Source: E44-bin89 sp034409565 (lineage in GTDB: Bacteria; Chloroflexota; Dehalococcoidia; Dehalococcoidales; RBG-16-60-22). From it: a stretch of 47,085 nucleotides of DNA. The DNA is taken from the NCBI GenBank assembly GCA_034409565.1, contig DAOUMS010000013.1, positions 1 through 47,085 on the forward strand, written 5' to 3'. Numbering within the stretch: the stretch's first letter is position 1; each line of letters begins with the position of its first letter. The notes below the pieces were generated by a model. It searched no databases, was not told the origin of the DNA, and saw only the letters and a list, made by a program, of their open reading frames with translations. Shown one piece after another: positions 30,951 to 39,570 of this stretch. The position numbers were made by a program, and so were the translations under genes.

Positions 30951-33900
30951 ATGACAAAACCCTCTAAAGTCCTCATAATAGGCTCGGGGCCCATCATTAT
31001 CGGGCAGGCGGCGGAGTTTGACTACGCCGGCACGCAGGCCTGCAAAGCCATGCGCGAGGAGGGCGTCATCTCCGTGCTGGTCAACTCCAACCCGGCCACC
31101 ATCATGACTGACGAGGACATCGCCGACGTCGTTTACATCGAGCCGCTCACCGTGGAGGTCGTTTCCCGCATCATCGAGCGCGAGCGGCCCGACGGCCTGT
31201 TGCCAACGCTCGGCGGGCAGACCGGCCTGAATTTAGCCGTCGCCCTGGCCGACGCCGGCGTGCTGGACAAGTACAACGTCAAAAGCCTCGGCACACCCAT
31301 CCAGACCATCCGCAACGCCGAGGACCGGGAGCTTTTCAAGCAGCTACTGCTCAGCATCGGCCAGCCGGTGCCGCCGAGCCGGACGGTGAACACTCTGGAC
31401 GAAGCACGAAAGGCGGCGGGGGAAATCGGCCTGCCCGTGGTCGTCCGCCCCGCCTACACGCTGGGTGGGACGGGGGGCGGCTTCGCCCACACCTGGGAAG
31501 AACTTGAGCAGATAGCCACCGGCGGGCTGGCCGCCAGCCCCATCCACCAAGTGCTCATCGAGCAGTCGGTAGTCGGCTGGAAGGAAATCGAGTACGAGGT
31601 GATGCGCGATGCCGCCAACACCTGCATCACCGTCTGCAACATGGAGAACCTCGACCCCATGGGCGTGCACACCGGCGACAGCATCGTGGGCGCCCCCAGC
31701 CAGACGCTGACCAACAAAGAGTACCAGATGCTGCGCACCGCCAGCCTTCAAATTATCCGGGCGCTGGGGGTGGAGGGGGGCTGCAACGTCCAGTTCGCCC
31801 TCGACCCCGCAAGCCAGCAGTACTACGTCATCGAGGTCAACCCCCGCGTCAGCCGCTCTTCGGCACTGGCCAGCAAGGCCACCGGCTACCCCATCGCCCG
31901 CGTCGCCGCCAAGATTGCCGTGGGCAGGCGGCTCGACGAGATACCCAATGCCGTCACCGGCAAGACCATGGCCTCCTTCGAGCCGGCGCTCGACTACGTG
32001 GTGGTCAAGATACCGCGCTGGCCTTTTGACAAGTTCGCCACCGGCGACCGGGTCATCGGCACGCAGATGAAGGCCACCGGCGAGGTCATGGCCATCGACC
32101 GCACCTTCGAGGCGGCCTTGCAGAAAGCGGTGCGCTCGCTGGAGTTCGGCAAGCGCTCGCTGCTCTGGGAAGACCCGAACTGGGCGAAGCAGGACGGCAC
32201 CGAGCATTACCCCCTCTGGCCCAACGACCTGCGGCTCTGGGCACTCATGGCGGCGCTGCGGCGGGGGACACCGCCCGCGGATTTGTCCGCACGGACGAAG
32301 ATTGACCTCTGGTTCCTGGACAAGCTCCAGAACATTATCGATATGGAGAAGGAATTGCTCTCCCAGCCTTTAACGCCGGAGTTGCTGCGGCGGGCAAAAA
32401 GGCTCGGCTTCTCCGACGAGCAGCTCGGCACATTAGCCGACCGCCTCCCCGAGCAGGTCAGGCAGCTGCGCCACGACTGGAACATTCGCCCAGTCTATAA
32501 AATGGTGGACACCTGCGCCGCCGAGTTCGATGCCGCCACCCCCTACTTCTACAGCAGCTACGAGCCGGAGAACGAGGCCATCGCAGCTCATAAGAACAAG
32601 GCAGTGGTCATCGGCAGCGGTCCCATACGCATCGGGCAGGGCATTGAGTTCGACTACTGCAGCGTGCACGCCGCCCGGGCACTACAGGAGGCCGGCTACC
32701 AGAGCATCATGGTCAACTCCAACCCGGAGACGGTCTCCACCGACTTTGACACCAGCGACCGACTCTACTTCGAGGCCCTTGACGAGGAGAGCGTGCGCGA
32801 TATTTTGGAGAACGAGGGGGGTGGTAACAGCCTGCCCCCATCAATAGTGCAGTTCGGCGGGCAGACCGCCGTCAACCTGGCCAGTCCCCTGGCCAGCGCC
32901 GGTTTACCTCTCCTCGGCTCCAGCGCCGAGGCCATTGACCTGGCCGAAGACCGCCGCCGCTTTGAGAACTTTTTGAGCGACCTGGGCATTCCCCAACCGC
33001 CCGGCGCCGGGGTGACCTCGGTGGAAGAGGCGATGAACACCGCCCGGGTCATCGGCTACCCGGTGCTCGTCCGCCCCAGCTATGTGCTCGGCGGGCGGGC
33101 CATGGAGATTGTCCATAACGGCGCCGAGCTCTCCCGCTACATGGGCTATGCCATGGAACTCGATACCGGCCACCCCGTCCTCATCGACAAGTACCTGCAG
33201 GGCAAGGAGGCGGAGGTTGATGCCATCGGCGACGGGGAAACAATTCTTATCCCCGGCATCATGGAGCACATCGAGCGCGCCGGCGTGCACAGTGGCGACT
33301 CCATGGCGGTCTACCCGGGACTTAACCTGACCCGACAGGAAGTAAATACCATCATTGACTATACCGTCCGCATCGGGCTGGCTTTAAAAATCAAAGGGCT
33401 GATGAACGTCCAGTTCGTCACCGTGCCCCGTCGGGAAGGCCTGGGGGCATCGGTCTACGTGCTGGAGGTCAACCCGCGCGCCAGCCGCACTGTCCCCTTC
33501 CTCTCCAAGGTGACCGGCGTCCCCATGGTGAAGGTGGCCACCAAGGTCATGCTCGGTACTAGCCTCAAAGAGCAGGGATACAAGACTGGCCTCTGGCCAG
33601 AGCAGCCGCTGGCGGGAATAAAAGCACCCGTCTTCTCCATGTCCAAGCTGCTCGGCGTTGATACCTACCTCGGCCCGGAGATGAAGTCCACCGGCGAGGT
33701 GATGGGCATTGACGCCAACTTCAACGCCGCCCTGGCCAAGGCGCTGCTCGCCGTGGGCATGATGCTACCTCAAAAAGGCGCCATACTGCTCAGCATCGCC
33801 GACCGCGACAAGCCGGAGGCGCTGCCCGCCATCAGGAAGCTGGCCGAGCTCGGCTACATGCTCTACGCCACCGAGGGCACCGCCGCCATGCTCGAGGCCG

Positions 33901-34184
33901 CCGGTCTACCCGTCACCAGGATTACCAAAAAGCTGAGCGAGGGGCACCCCAACGTGGTGGACGTTATCCGGAACGGCACAGTGAACGGCGTGGTCAATAC
34001 CATCACCGGCGGAGACGCCTCGCTCCGCGACGGCTTTTACATCCGGCGGGCTGCCGCCGAGAAGCAGGTGCCTTGCTTTACCTCGCTGGATACCGTACGG
34101 GCGGCGGTGGAGGCGCTTTCCAGTCCCAGCCAGACATACCTGGTTCAGCCCCTCCCCGAATACCGCAGAAAGGAAACCAGATGA
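30951..34184 (+). CDS. carB: Carbamoyl-phosphate synthase large chain
   Basis: The 1077-residue enzyme makes carbamoyl phosphate from bicarbonate, ATP and the ammonia released by CarA. Both homologous synthetase halves are present. The first opens with VLIIGSGPIIIGQAAEFDYAGTQA and the second with AVVIGSGPIRIGQGIEFDYCSVHA near residue 560. Each has an ATP-grasp domain with VEVNPRVSRSSAL or LEVNPRASRTVPF. The C-terminal MGS-like domain, the usual allosteric site for UMP or ornithine, is intact. I prefer the ATG at 30951 because GGAG lies six bases upstream. The GTG at 30939 overlaps that site. pyrK starts at its stop codon. Confidence 0.95.
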   Translation: MTKPSKVLIIGSGPIIIGQAAEFDYAGTQACKAMREEGVISVLVNSNPATIMTDEDIADVVYIEPLTVEVVSRIIERERPDGLLPTLGGQTGLNLAVALADAGVLDKYNVKSLGTPIQTIRNAEDRELFKQLLLSIGQPVPPSRTVNTLDEARKAAGEIGLPVVVRPAYTLGGTGGGFAHTWEELEQIATGGLAASPIHQVLIEQSVVGWKEIEYEVMRDAANTCITVCNMENLDPMGVHTGDSIVGAPSQTLTNKEYQMLRTASLQIIRALGVEGGCNVQFALDPASQQYYVIEVNPRVSRSSALASKATGYPIARVAAKIAVGRRLDEIPNAVTGKTMASFEPALDYVVVKIPRWPFDKFATGDRVIGTQMKATGEVMAIDRTFEAALQKAVRSLEFGKRSLLWEDPNWAKQDGTEHYPLWPNDLRLWALMAALRRGTPPADLSARTKIDLWFLDKLQNIIDMEKELLSQPLTPELLRRAKRLGFSDEQLGTLADRLPEQVRQLRHDWNIRPVYKMVDTCAAEFDAATPYFYSSYEPENEAIAAHKNKAVVIGSGPIRIGQGIEFDYCSVHAARALQEAGYQSIMVNSNPETVSTDFDTSDRLYFEALDEESVRDILENEGGGNSLPPSIVQFGGQTAVNLASPLASAGLPLLGSSAEAIDLAEDRRRFENFLSDLGIPQPPGAGVTSVEEAMNTARVIGYPVLVRPSYVLGGRAMEIVHNGAELSRYMGYAMELDTGHPVLIDKYLQGKEAEVDAIGDGETILIPGIMEHIERAGVHSGDSMAVYPGLNLTRQEVNTIIDYTVRIGLALKIKGLMNVQFVTVPRREGLGASVYVLEVNPRASRTVPFLSKVTGVPMVKVATKVMLGTSLKEQGYKTGLWPEQPLAGIKAPVFSMSKLLGVDTYLGPEMKSTGEVMGIDANFNAALAKALLAVGMMLPQKGAILLSIADRDKPEALPAIRKLAELGYMLYATEGTAAMLEAAGLPVTRITKKLSEGHPNVVDVIRNGTVNGVVNTITGGDASLRDGFYIRRAAAEKQVPCFTSLDTVRAAVEALSSPSQTYLVQPLPEYRRKETR

Positions 34185-34990
34185 AATTAATCAACGCCGA
34201 GGTCATCGAAAACCGCCAGGTCCTGCCCGGCCACAGTCATGTTCACACACGGGGGATACTGTCCAGCTGGCTCATTTGGTTGCAGTGCCCTGACATCGCC
34301 CGGGAGGTAAAGCCGGGACAGTTCGTCATGGCGCACTGTGGCCCGGAGACCACCCTGCCCCGCCCCTTCAGCATCCACCAGGCAGATGGCGACCGCATAT
34401 CCCTTTTCTACGCCCTGCGGGAAGGCGGGCGGGGTACTGCCTGGCTCGCCGGTCAGGAAGCCGAGGCATCAGTGTCAATATTTGGGCCGCTGGGCAATGG
34501 CTTTATCATTGATTCCAGAACCAGAAATCTTTTGCTGGTGGCTGGCGGCACCGGCATCGCACCATTATATTTCCTCGCCCGCCATGCCATCGAAAACAAC
34601 CATAAAGTCACGCTGCTCTACGGCACGGTGGACAGGAATCGCTACCCCGTTACCCCGGAAATAGAAACCGTGGCGGTTACCGAGGACGGCTCGGTGGGGG
34701 AAAAGGGACTGGTAACCAACCTCCTGCCCCGCTTCGTGGCACAGGCCGACCAGGTCTTCGCCTGCGGGCCGATGCCCATGTACCGCGATATGTTCAAGAG
34801 ACAGAGTGAACTGAACCTCGAAGGCAGGCCGGTGCAGATTTCCCTTGAGGTGCGGATGGGCTGCGGAGTGGGCGTCTGCTACGGCTGCACCGTGAAAACA
34901 AAGAGCGGCCTGAAGCAGGTCTGCAAAGACGGCCCGATATTTGAACTGGATGAAATTCTGTGGGATGAGCTGAACCTCTGCCCCAGCTAA
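34181..34990 (+). CDS. pyrK: Dihydroorotate dehydrogenase electron transfer subunit
   Basis: The 269-residue flavoprotein passes electrons from dihydroorotate dehydrogenase B to NAD+. The ferredoxin reductase core has the FAD motif RPFSIHQ (near residue 61) and the nucleotide-binding GGTGIAPLYFLAR (near 122). The [2Fe-2S] cysteines lie in VRMGCGVGVCYGCTVKTKSGLKQVCKDGPIF, in the CX4CX2CX11C pattern typical of PyrK. The ATG overlaps the carB stop (ATGA). The partner PyrD and the later genes pyrE and pyrF are not in the window, so the pathway is split. The MFS gene downstream has its own spacing of over 100 bases. Confidence 0.93.
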   Translation: MKLINAEVIENRQVLPGHSHVHTRGILSSWLIWLQCPDIAREVKPGQFVMAHCGPETTLPRPFSIHQADGDRISLFYALREGGRGTAWLAGQEAEASVSIFGPLGNGFIIDSRTRNLLLVAGGTGIAPLYFLARHAIENNHKVTLLYGTVDRNRYPVTPEIETVAVTEDGSVGEKGLVTNLLPRFVAQADQVFACGPMPMYRDMFKRQSELNLEGRPVQISLEVRMGCGVGVCYGCTVKTKSGLKQVCKDGPIFELDEILWDELNLCPS

Positions 34991-35149
34991 ACCGACCATC
35001 AAGACGGGTACCAGAGTGAGAATTATTTTCCTTTTTCGTGTTATGATACATCATATACAGTAACAATTGGCCAGAACGCGGTCTCTTACCACAGAAAGGA
35101 ACCCACCATCAGCAGTAGATTCAGTTGGCGCTCTCTTTTAAGTGGACTG

Positions 35150-36301
35150 ATGCCCCTGTTCGCGCTGGCACACCTTTCCCACCACCTGGTGACCGCGCTG
35201 CCCGTACCACTCCTGCCCTACATCCGCGACGAATTCGCCCTGGATTACACCCACGCCGGATTCATCATATCGGCTTTTGGTGTTATCTATGGCGTCTGTC
35301 AACTGCCAGCAGGATGGCTCGCCGACCGCTTTGGGTCACGCATTCTACTCACCATTGGCGTCGTCGGCGTGGGCATAACCGGTCTATTAGCTGGCATGTC
35401 GCCAAATTATATCGTTTTAATCGCTGGACTGGTACTTATGGGCATGACGGGGGGCGGTTATCATCCCGCCGCCACAAGCATGATATCGACCGTGATAGAG
35501 GCAAAAGTCCGCGGCCGGGCCCTGGGCTTTCACCTTGTCGGCGGCAGTTTCAGCTACTTTCTGGCGCCGCTCGTCGCCGCCGGCCTCGCGGTTGTCTGGG
35601 GCTGGCGTGGCCCTTTTATCGCCATGGCCATTCCCAGCATCGGCATCGGTATTGTACTCCATGTCATGCTCGGCAGACGCGTGCCAGCTCAGAAAACGGT
35701 GGCCCGGGAGGCCAGCACCCTCACAGAGGCGCCACCTGCCCCCGGCCTCATGCGCCGCCTGATAACCCTGATTGCGCTGAACGCCATAACCATGGCGGTG
35801 GCCATGGCCATCACGTCCTTCCTCCCGCTTTTCCTGGTAGACACCTATGGCACCAGTAAGGAAACCGCGGCGGCGGCTATGTCCCTCGTGTTTGCCATGG
35901 CTTTCTGGGCGGGGCCGCTCGCCGGTTATCTCTCGGACCGGCTTGGTCATCTGGCGATAATTATCGCCACGTGCGCTGCCGCCAGCATCGTCATTTACCT
36001 TCTCAACGTGATCCCTTACGGATTCGGCACTGTGGTCGTGCTGGTCTTAATCGGTACGGTCACCGCCTTCAGCACTATCGTGGCGCAAGCGTACATCGTA
36101 GACCAGGCTCCAGCTAAAAATCGCTCTACCATGCTCGGCTTTTACTTCTTCGGCAGCCTGGAAGGTACCGGGGTACTGACACCATTACTGGGCTACCTGG
36201 TTGACCAGTTCGGTTTCAATACCAGCTTCACCATAAGCAGCGTGGCCATAATGGCCACACTTGTCGTCTGCGCTTCAATCCTTTGGCTGAGCCGGAGGTA
36301 A
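35150..36301 (+). CDS. MFS transporter, fosmidomycin-resistance-like
   Basis: The 383-residue protein (from the ATG at 35150) has about 12 membrane helices. The MFS loop 2-3 signature is present (GWLADRFGSR) and repeated in the second half (GYLSDRLGHL). The first helix begins HLSHHLVTALPVPLLPYIRDEF, like the fosmidomycin-resistance branch, so drug or small-metabolite efflux is likely but the substrate is unknown. The ATG lies very close to helix 1 and has no clear ribosome site. A good GAAAGGA at 35094-35100 points instead to codon ATC at 35108, which would add 14 residues (SSRFSWRSLLSGL). The true start is therefore uncertain. Confidence 0.85.
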   Translation: MPLFALAHLSHHLVTALPVPLLPYIRDEFALDYTHAGFIISAFGVIYGVCQLPAGWLADRFGSRILLTIGVVGVGITGLLAGMSPNYIVLIAGLVLMGMTGGGYHPAATSMISTVIEAKVRGRALGFHLVGGSFSYFLAPLVAAGLAVVWGWRGPFIAMAIPSIGIGIVLHVMLGRRVPAQKTVAREASTLTEAPPAPGLMRRLITLIALNAITMAVAMAITSFLPLFLVDTYGTSKETAAAAMSLVFAMAFWAGPLAGYLSDRLGHLAIIIATCAAASIVIYLLNVIPYGFGTVVVLVLIGTVTAFSTIVAQAYIVDQAPAKNRSTMLGFYFFGSLEGTGVLTPLLGYLVDQFGFNTSFTISSVAIMATLVVCASILWLSRR

Positions 36302-36378
36302 CAGTGCCGGGATTATAAGCGCCGTCCTCACTTTCTTATGGCTCCTTATTTTCCTATAATTTACTCAGGAGGTGCATC

Positions 36379-36798
36379 ATGGTCATCACCAAGAATATCA
36401 GCCTGCAGACAAAAGGTGAATGCGACATCATAGACATCACGGCACAGGTACAGCAGCGGCTGTCCGAAACAGGAGTGAAAGACGGGGTGGTTACGGTATT
36501 TATCACCGGCTCCACAGCCGGGGTGACCACCATTGAGAATGAGCCCGGTCTTATCGCCGATTTTAAGGCCATGTGGGAACGGGTTGTCCCGAAAAATATG
36601 GAATACCGGCATGACCGCGCCTGGGGAGAGGGAAACGGTTATTCCCACGTCCGCGCCTCGCTGCTGGGAGCGTCGCTGGTTGTCCCCTTCAATAATAAAA
36701 AATTTGACCTGGGAACGTGGCAACAGCTCGTGGTGGTGGACTTTGATAATCGGCCGAGGTCAAGGCAGGTCTTGCTACAGATTATGGGAGAGCCATAA
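36379..36798 (+). CDS. yjbQ: YjbQ family protein (UPF0047)
   Basis: The 139-residue protein matches the YjbQ/UPF0047 family over its full length, with FITGSTAGVTTIENEPG, MEYRHDRAWGEGNGYSHVRASLLGASLVVPF and the C-terminal GTWQQLVVVDFDNRPRSR. Some members have weak thiamine phosphate synthase activity, and the true role is unclear. The His and Glu residues of the central motif (HDRAWGEGNGYSH) are kept. A strong CAGGAGG lies eight bases upstream of the ATG. It converges on rpsT with only five bases between stops. Confidence 0.92.
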   Translation: MVITKNISLQTKGECDIIDITAQVQQRLSETGVKDGVVTVFITGSTAGVTTIENEPGLIADFKAMWERVVPKNMEYRHDRAWGEGNGYSHVRASLLGASLVVPFNNKKFDLGTWQQLVVVDFDNRPRSRQVLLQIMGEP

Positions 36799-36803
36799 GC
36801 GGC

Positions 36804-37172
36804 CTATTTGCTCTTCTTTTTCTTCTCTGCCTTCGGTTTCTTCTCCGTCGCCTCTTTCTTCTCTTCCGCCTCCTCCGCCCCCGCCACTTCTTCCGCAACG
36901 ACTTCCGCCGCTGAAGCCTGCGCCTGAGCCTGATTCAGTTTCTTCATCAACCGTGACTTGCGGCGAGCGGCATTGTTGGGATGGATGACCCCCCTCTCCG
37001 CCGCCCTGTCCAGAGCGTTTATCGACTCCGCCACCGCCGCCTGGGCTGACTCCATCTCGCCGGCAAAAACAAGCTTCTCCGCCCTGGTAATGAAGGTCTT
37101 GGCCCGACTGCGAACGGCGCGGTTTCTCATCTGTCGCCTCTCCTCGTTCCGCACTTGCTTACTTTGTGGCAA
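36804..37172 (-). CDS. rpsT: 30S ribosomal protein S20 with extended acidic-basic tail
   Basis: Residues 1 to about 85 match bS20: MPQSKQVRNEERRQMRNRAVRSRAKTFI...GVIHPNNAARRKSRLMKKLN. I choose the TTG at 37172, six bases after GAGGGGG, because it gives the conserved MPxSKQ start. Total length is 122 residues, against about 85-90 in most bacteria. The extra 37 residues are an Ala/Glu-rich run followed by a Lys-rich end (EKKEATEKKPKAEKKKKSK). S20 binds 16S rRNA early in small-subunit assembly. The tail would be disordered and is probably a lineage-specific extension. Confidence 0.93.
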   Translation of the reverse strand: MPQSKQVRNEERRQMRNRAVRSRAKTFITRAEKLVFAGEMESAQAAVAESINALDRAAERGVIHPNNAARRKSRLMKKLNQAQAQASAAEVVAEEVAGAEEAEEKKEATEKKPKAEKKKKSK

Positions 37173-37233
37173 TATCAACCCCCTCAAATAAGACTACCCG
37201 AAATTACATATTATGCTTAATTAAAGGCGCAAG

Positions 37234-39405
37234 TCAAGTTTTATCGCCCGTGCCCGCCGACGCCTCATCCCCGATGCGGACGATACGCATCACGCCCTTG
37301 ACCGATTCAATTTTTTTCAGGAGCCGGCTTAACTGGGCCAGTCCCTGCGTCTCCATGGTAAAGCTCATGGTTACGGTACCCTCATCGCGATTATGCAAAG
37401 CCAGCGAGGTGATATTTACCTTCTCTTCGGCCACCACGATGGTGATATCTCGCATCAGCCCCACCCGGTCCCAGGCCTCAATCTGAATGTTGACCGGATA
37501 CAGTGAATCTGCCTGCCCCCACTCCACCGGCACCAGCCTGTCCTGCTCGTCCTCATGCAGGACATTATGACAATCAGAGCGGTGAATGGTGACGCCGCGG
37601 CTGCGCGTGATGTAGCCAATGATTTTATCACCCGGTACCGGTTGGCAGCACTGGGCCAGATGAGTGACCAGATTGCCCACACCCAGCACGTGTACCGTTG
37701 AGGGTACCGGCTTGCGCGGCGCCACTTCCGGGATGACTTTGGGTGCCTCCTGCTGCGCCGCCAGCTTTATGGCAATCTGATGCGTGGAAATCCCCCCGTA
37801 GCCAATCGCCGCCAGGAAATCTTCCACATTGCTGTAGTTGCATAATGCGGCAAGTTCCTCACGCTCAATAATGACTCCCAGATGCCTCAATTCCTTTTCC
37901 AGAAGCTGGCGGCCGCGCTCGATGTTCTCCGTCCTCTCCTGTCTCTTGAACCACTGCCGTACCTTTTCCCGGGCGTGGGAGGTCCGGACAAAACCGAGAT
38001 GAGGGTTCAGCCAGTCGAGGCTGGGCCCCTTCTCTCCCTTGGTGGACATAATCTCCACCACGTCACCGTTTTTCAACTCGTAGTCAAGCGACACCAGCCG
38101 CCCGTTCACCTTAGCACCGATGCAGCGGTGCCCTAGTTCGGTGTGCACCCGGTAAGCAAAATCAAGCGGTGTGGAGCCTCTGGGCAGATCCTTGATATCC
38201 CCCTTTGGTGTGTAGACGAAGACCTGGTCAATGAAGATATCCGTTTTGACCGATTCCAGGAACTCCTCTGACCCGCTCAGTTCACGGTGCCATTCGATTA
38301 GCTGACGCAGCCAGCCGATTTTTTCCTCGAAGTGCAGGTCGGCCTTCCCCCCCTGTTTGTAACGCCAGTGCGCGGCCACGCCGTACTCGTCATTGTAGTT
38401 CATCTCACGGGTTCTTATCTGCACTTCCAGGGGCGTGGTGCCGAAACACATGACCGCCGTGTGCAGCGACTGGTACCCGTTTGGCTTCGGATTGGCGATA
38501 TAATCATCAAACTCCTCGGGTATCGGGTGCCACAGACTGTGGATGATGCCCACCACGCTGTAGCAGTCGGGTATCGTGCCGACCATTACCCGTAGCGCCA
38601 GCAGGTCGTAGATATCATTGAAGTCGCGACCCCGCTGCATTTTCTGATGAATACTGTAGATATGCTTGGGACGGCCGGACAGGTCGGCTCTCAGGCCGGC
38701 TTTGTCCAGCTCCTTCTTCAGAATGTCGATTACCTGCTCAATAAAGTGTTCCCGCTGCGCGCGGCGGGCGGCCAGCAGGGTAGCGATGCGGTGAAATTTT
38801 TCCGGTTCCAGATACTGAAAGGCCAGGTCTTCCAGCTGCCATTTAAGCTCCCATATTCCCAGGCGGTGGGCGAGCGGAGTATAGATTTCCAGGGTCTCCT
38901 GCGAAATGCTGCGTTGCTTTTCCAGAGGCAGCGCGTCCAGCGTACGCATATTGTGTAACCTGTCCGCCAACTTGATAAAGACCACCCTGAGGTCCTCCGC
39001 CATGGCGACCAACATCTTCCGCAGGTTTTCTGCCTGAGCTTCACGCGGCGCCGTCCCCGTGGTCTGCCACGAGACCTGCCCGAGTTTGGTCACCCCATCA
39101 ACCAGCTTGCCTATCTCCGGCCCGAATTTCTCCTGTATCTTCTCCACGGGGATGCCGCAGTTCTCCGGCACATCATGCAACAGCGCCGCGGCCAGAGACG
39201 CAGCATCAAACTGGAACTCGGTAAGTATCATTGCCGTCTGCACCGGGTGCTCCACATAAGGGTCACCCGATAACCGCACCTGTCCCTGATGCGCCTCGGT
39301 GGCAAACCGATACGCCTCATCGACGACGGCAATCTTCTCTGCCGGAAGATATGTCTCCGCCTTCTTCTTCAGCTGACTGAAACTGGTCACCCCAACAACA
39401 GCCAA
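37234..39405 (-). CDS. relA: RelA/SpoT bifunctional (p)ppGpp synthetase-hydrolase
   Basis: The 723-residue protein has the full Rel layout: HD hydrolase domain, synthetase domain (RDFNDIYDLLALRVMV, NPKPNGYQSLHTAV), TGS domain (VFVYTPKGDIKDLPRGSTPLDFAY) and C-terminal ACT domain. The hydrolase metal ligands are recognisable (YVEHP, LLHDVPENCG, KLADRLHNMRTL). The usual HDxxED motif reads HDVPEN, with the catalytic glutamate kept and the next acidic residue changed to Asn, so hydrolase activity could be reduced. It controls the stringent response. The start is TTG with an AGGAGG some 13 bases upstream, which is long. It is transcribed alone from a promoter at 39.45 kb. Confidence 0.92.
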   Translation of the reverse strand: MAVVGVTSFSQLKKKAETYLPAEKIAVVDEAYRFATEAHQGQVRLSGDPYVEHPVQTAMILTEFQFDAASLAAALLHDVPENCGIPVEKIQEKFGPEIGKLVDGVTKLGQVSWQTTGTAPREAQAENLRKMLVAMAEDLRVVFIKLADRLHNMRTLDALPLEKQRSISQETLEIYTPLAHRLGIWELKWQLEDLAFQYLEPEKFHRIATLLAARRAQREHFIEQVIDILKKELDKAGLRADLSGRPKHIYSIHQKMQRGRDFNDIYDLLALRVMVGTIPDCYSVVGIIHSLWHPIPEEFDDYIANPKPNGYQSLHTAVMCFGTTPLEVQIRTREMNYNDEYGVAAHWRYKQGGKADLHFEEKIGWLRQLIEWHRELSGSEEFLESVKTDIFIDQVFVYTPKGDIKDLPRGSTPLDFAYRVHTELGHRCIGAKVNGRLVSLDYELKNGDVVEIMSTKGEKGPSLDWLNPHLGFVRTSHAREKVRQWFKRQERTENIERGRQLLEKELRHLGVIIEREELAALCNYSNVEDFLAAIGYGGISTHQIAIKLAAQQEAPKVIPEVAPRKPVPSTVHVLGVGNLVTHLAQCCQPVPGDKIIGYITRSRGVTIHRSDCHNVLHEDEQDRLVPVEWGQADSLYPVNIQIEAWDRVGLMRDITIVVAEEKVNITSLALHNRDEGTVTMSFTMETQGLAQLSRLLKKIESVKGVMRIVRIGDEASAGTGDKT

Positions 39406-39452
39406 GGTGGTGGAATGCCTCCTGTCCTGACGGTAGTACGGGTTCTATCCTA

Positions 39453-39482
39453 AGTATAGCCCAAGGCAGCTTTATCTGTAAA
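39453..39482 (-). promoter_or_regulatory. Promoter of relA
   Basis: On the minus strand, TTTACA (39482-39477) and TATACT (39458-39453) are separated by 18 bases. Transcription would start about 40 bases before the gene. It lies back to back with the oxidoreductase promoter. Confidence 0.55.
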
Positions 39483-39510
39483 TCATTATAATATTGACCG
39501 CAATCAATTA

Positions 39511-39538
39511 TTGACAGGGTGTAAAATTATGCTATACT
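39511..39538 (+). promoter_or_regulatory. Promoter of the aldehyde oxidoreductase operon
   Basis: TTGACA at 39511-39516 and TATACT at 39533-39538 are separated by 16 bases, with a TGC extended -10. The leader would be about 26 bases and includes GAGGAGG before the ATG at 39571. Confidence 0.8.
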
Positions 39539-39570
39539 TTAGTACATTTTGACGAGGAGGTAACCCAAAG

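Noticed and set aside
31344..32207. Minus-strand open frame of 287 codons opposite carB
   Set aside because: It is a product of the high GC third positions of carB, without start signals.
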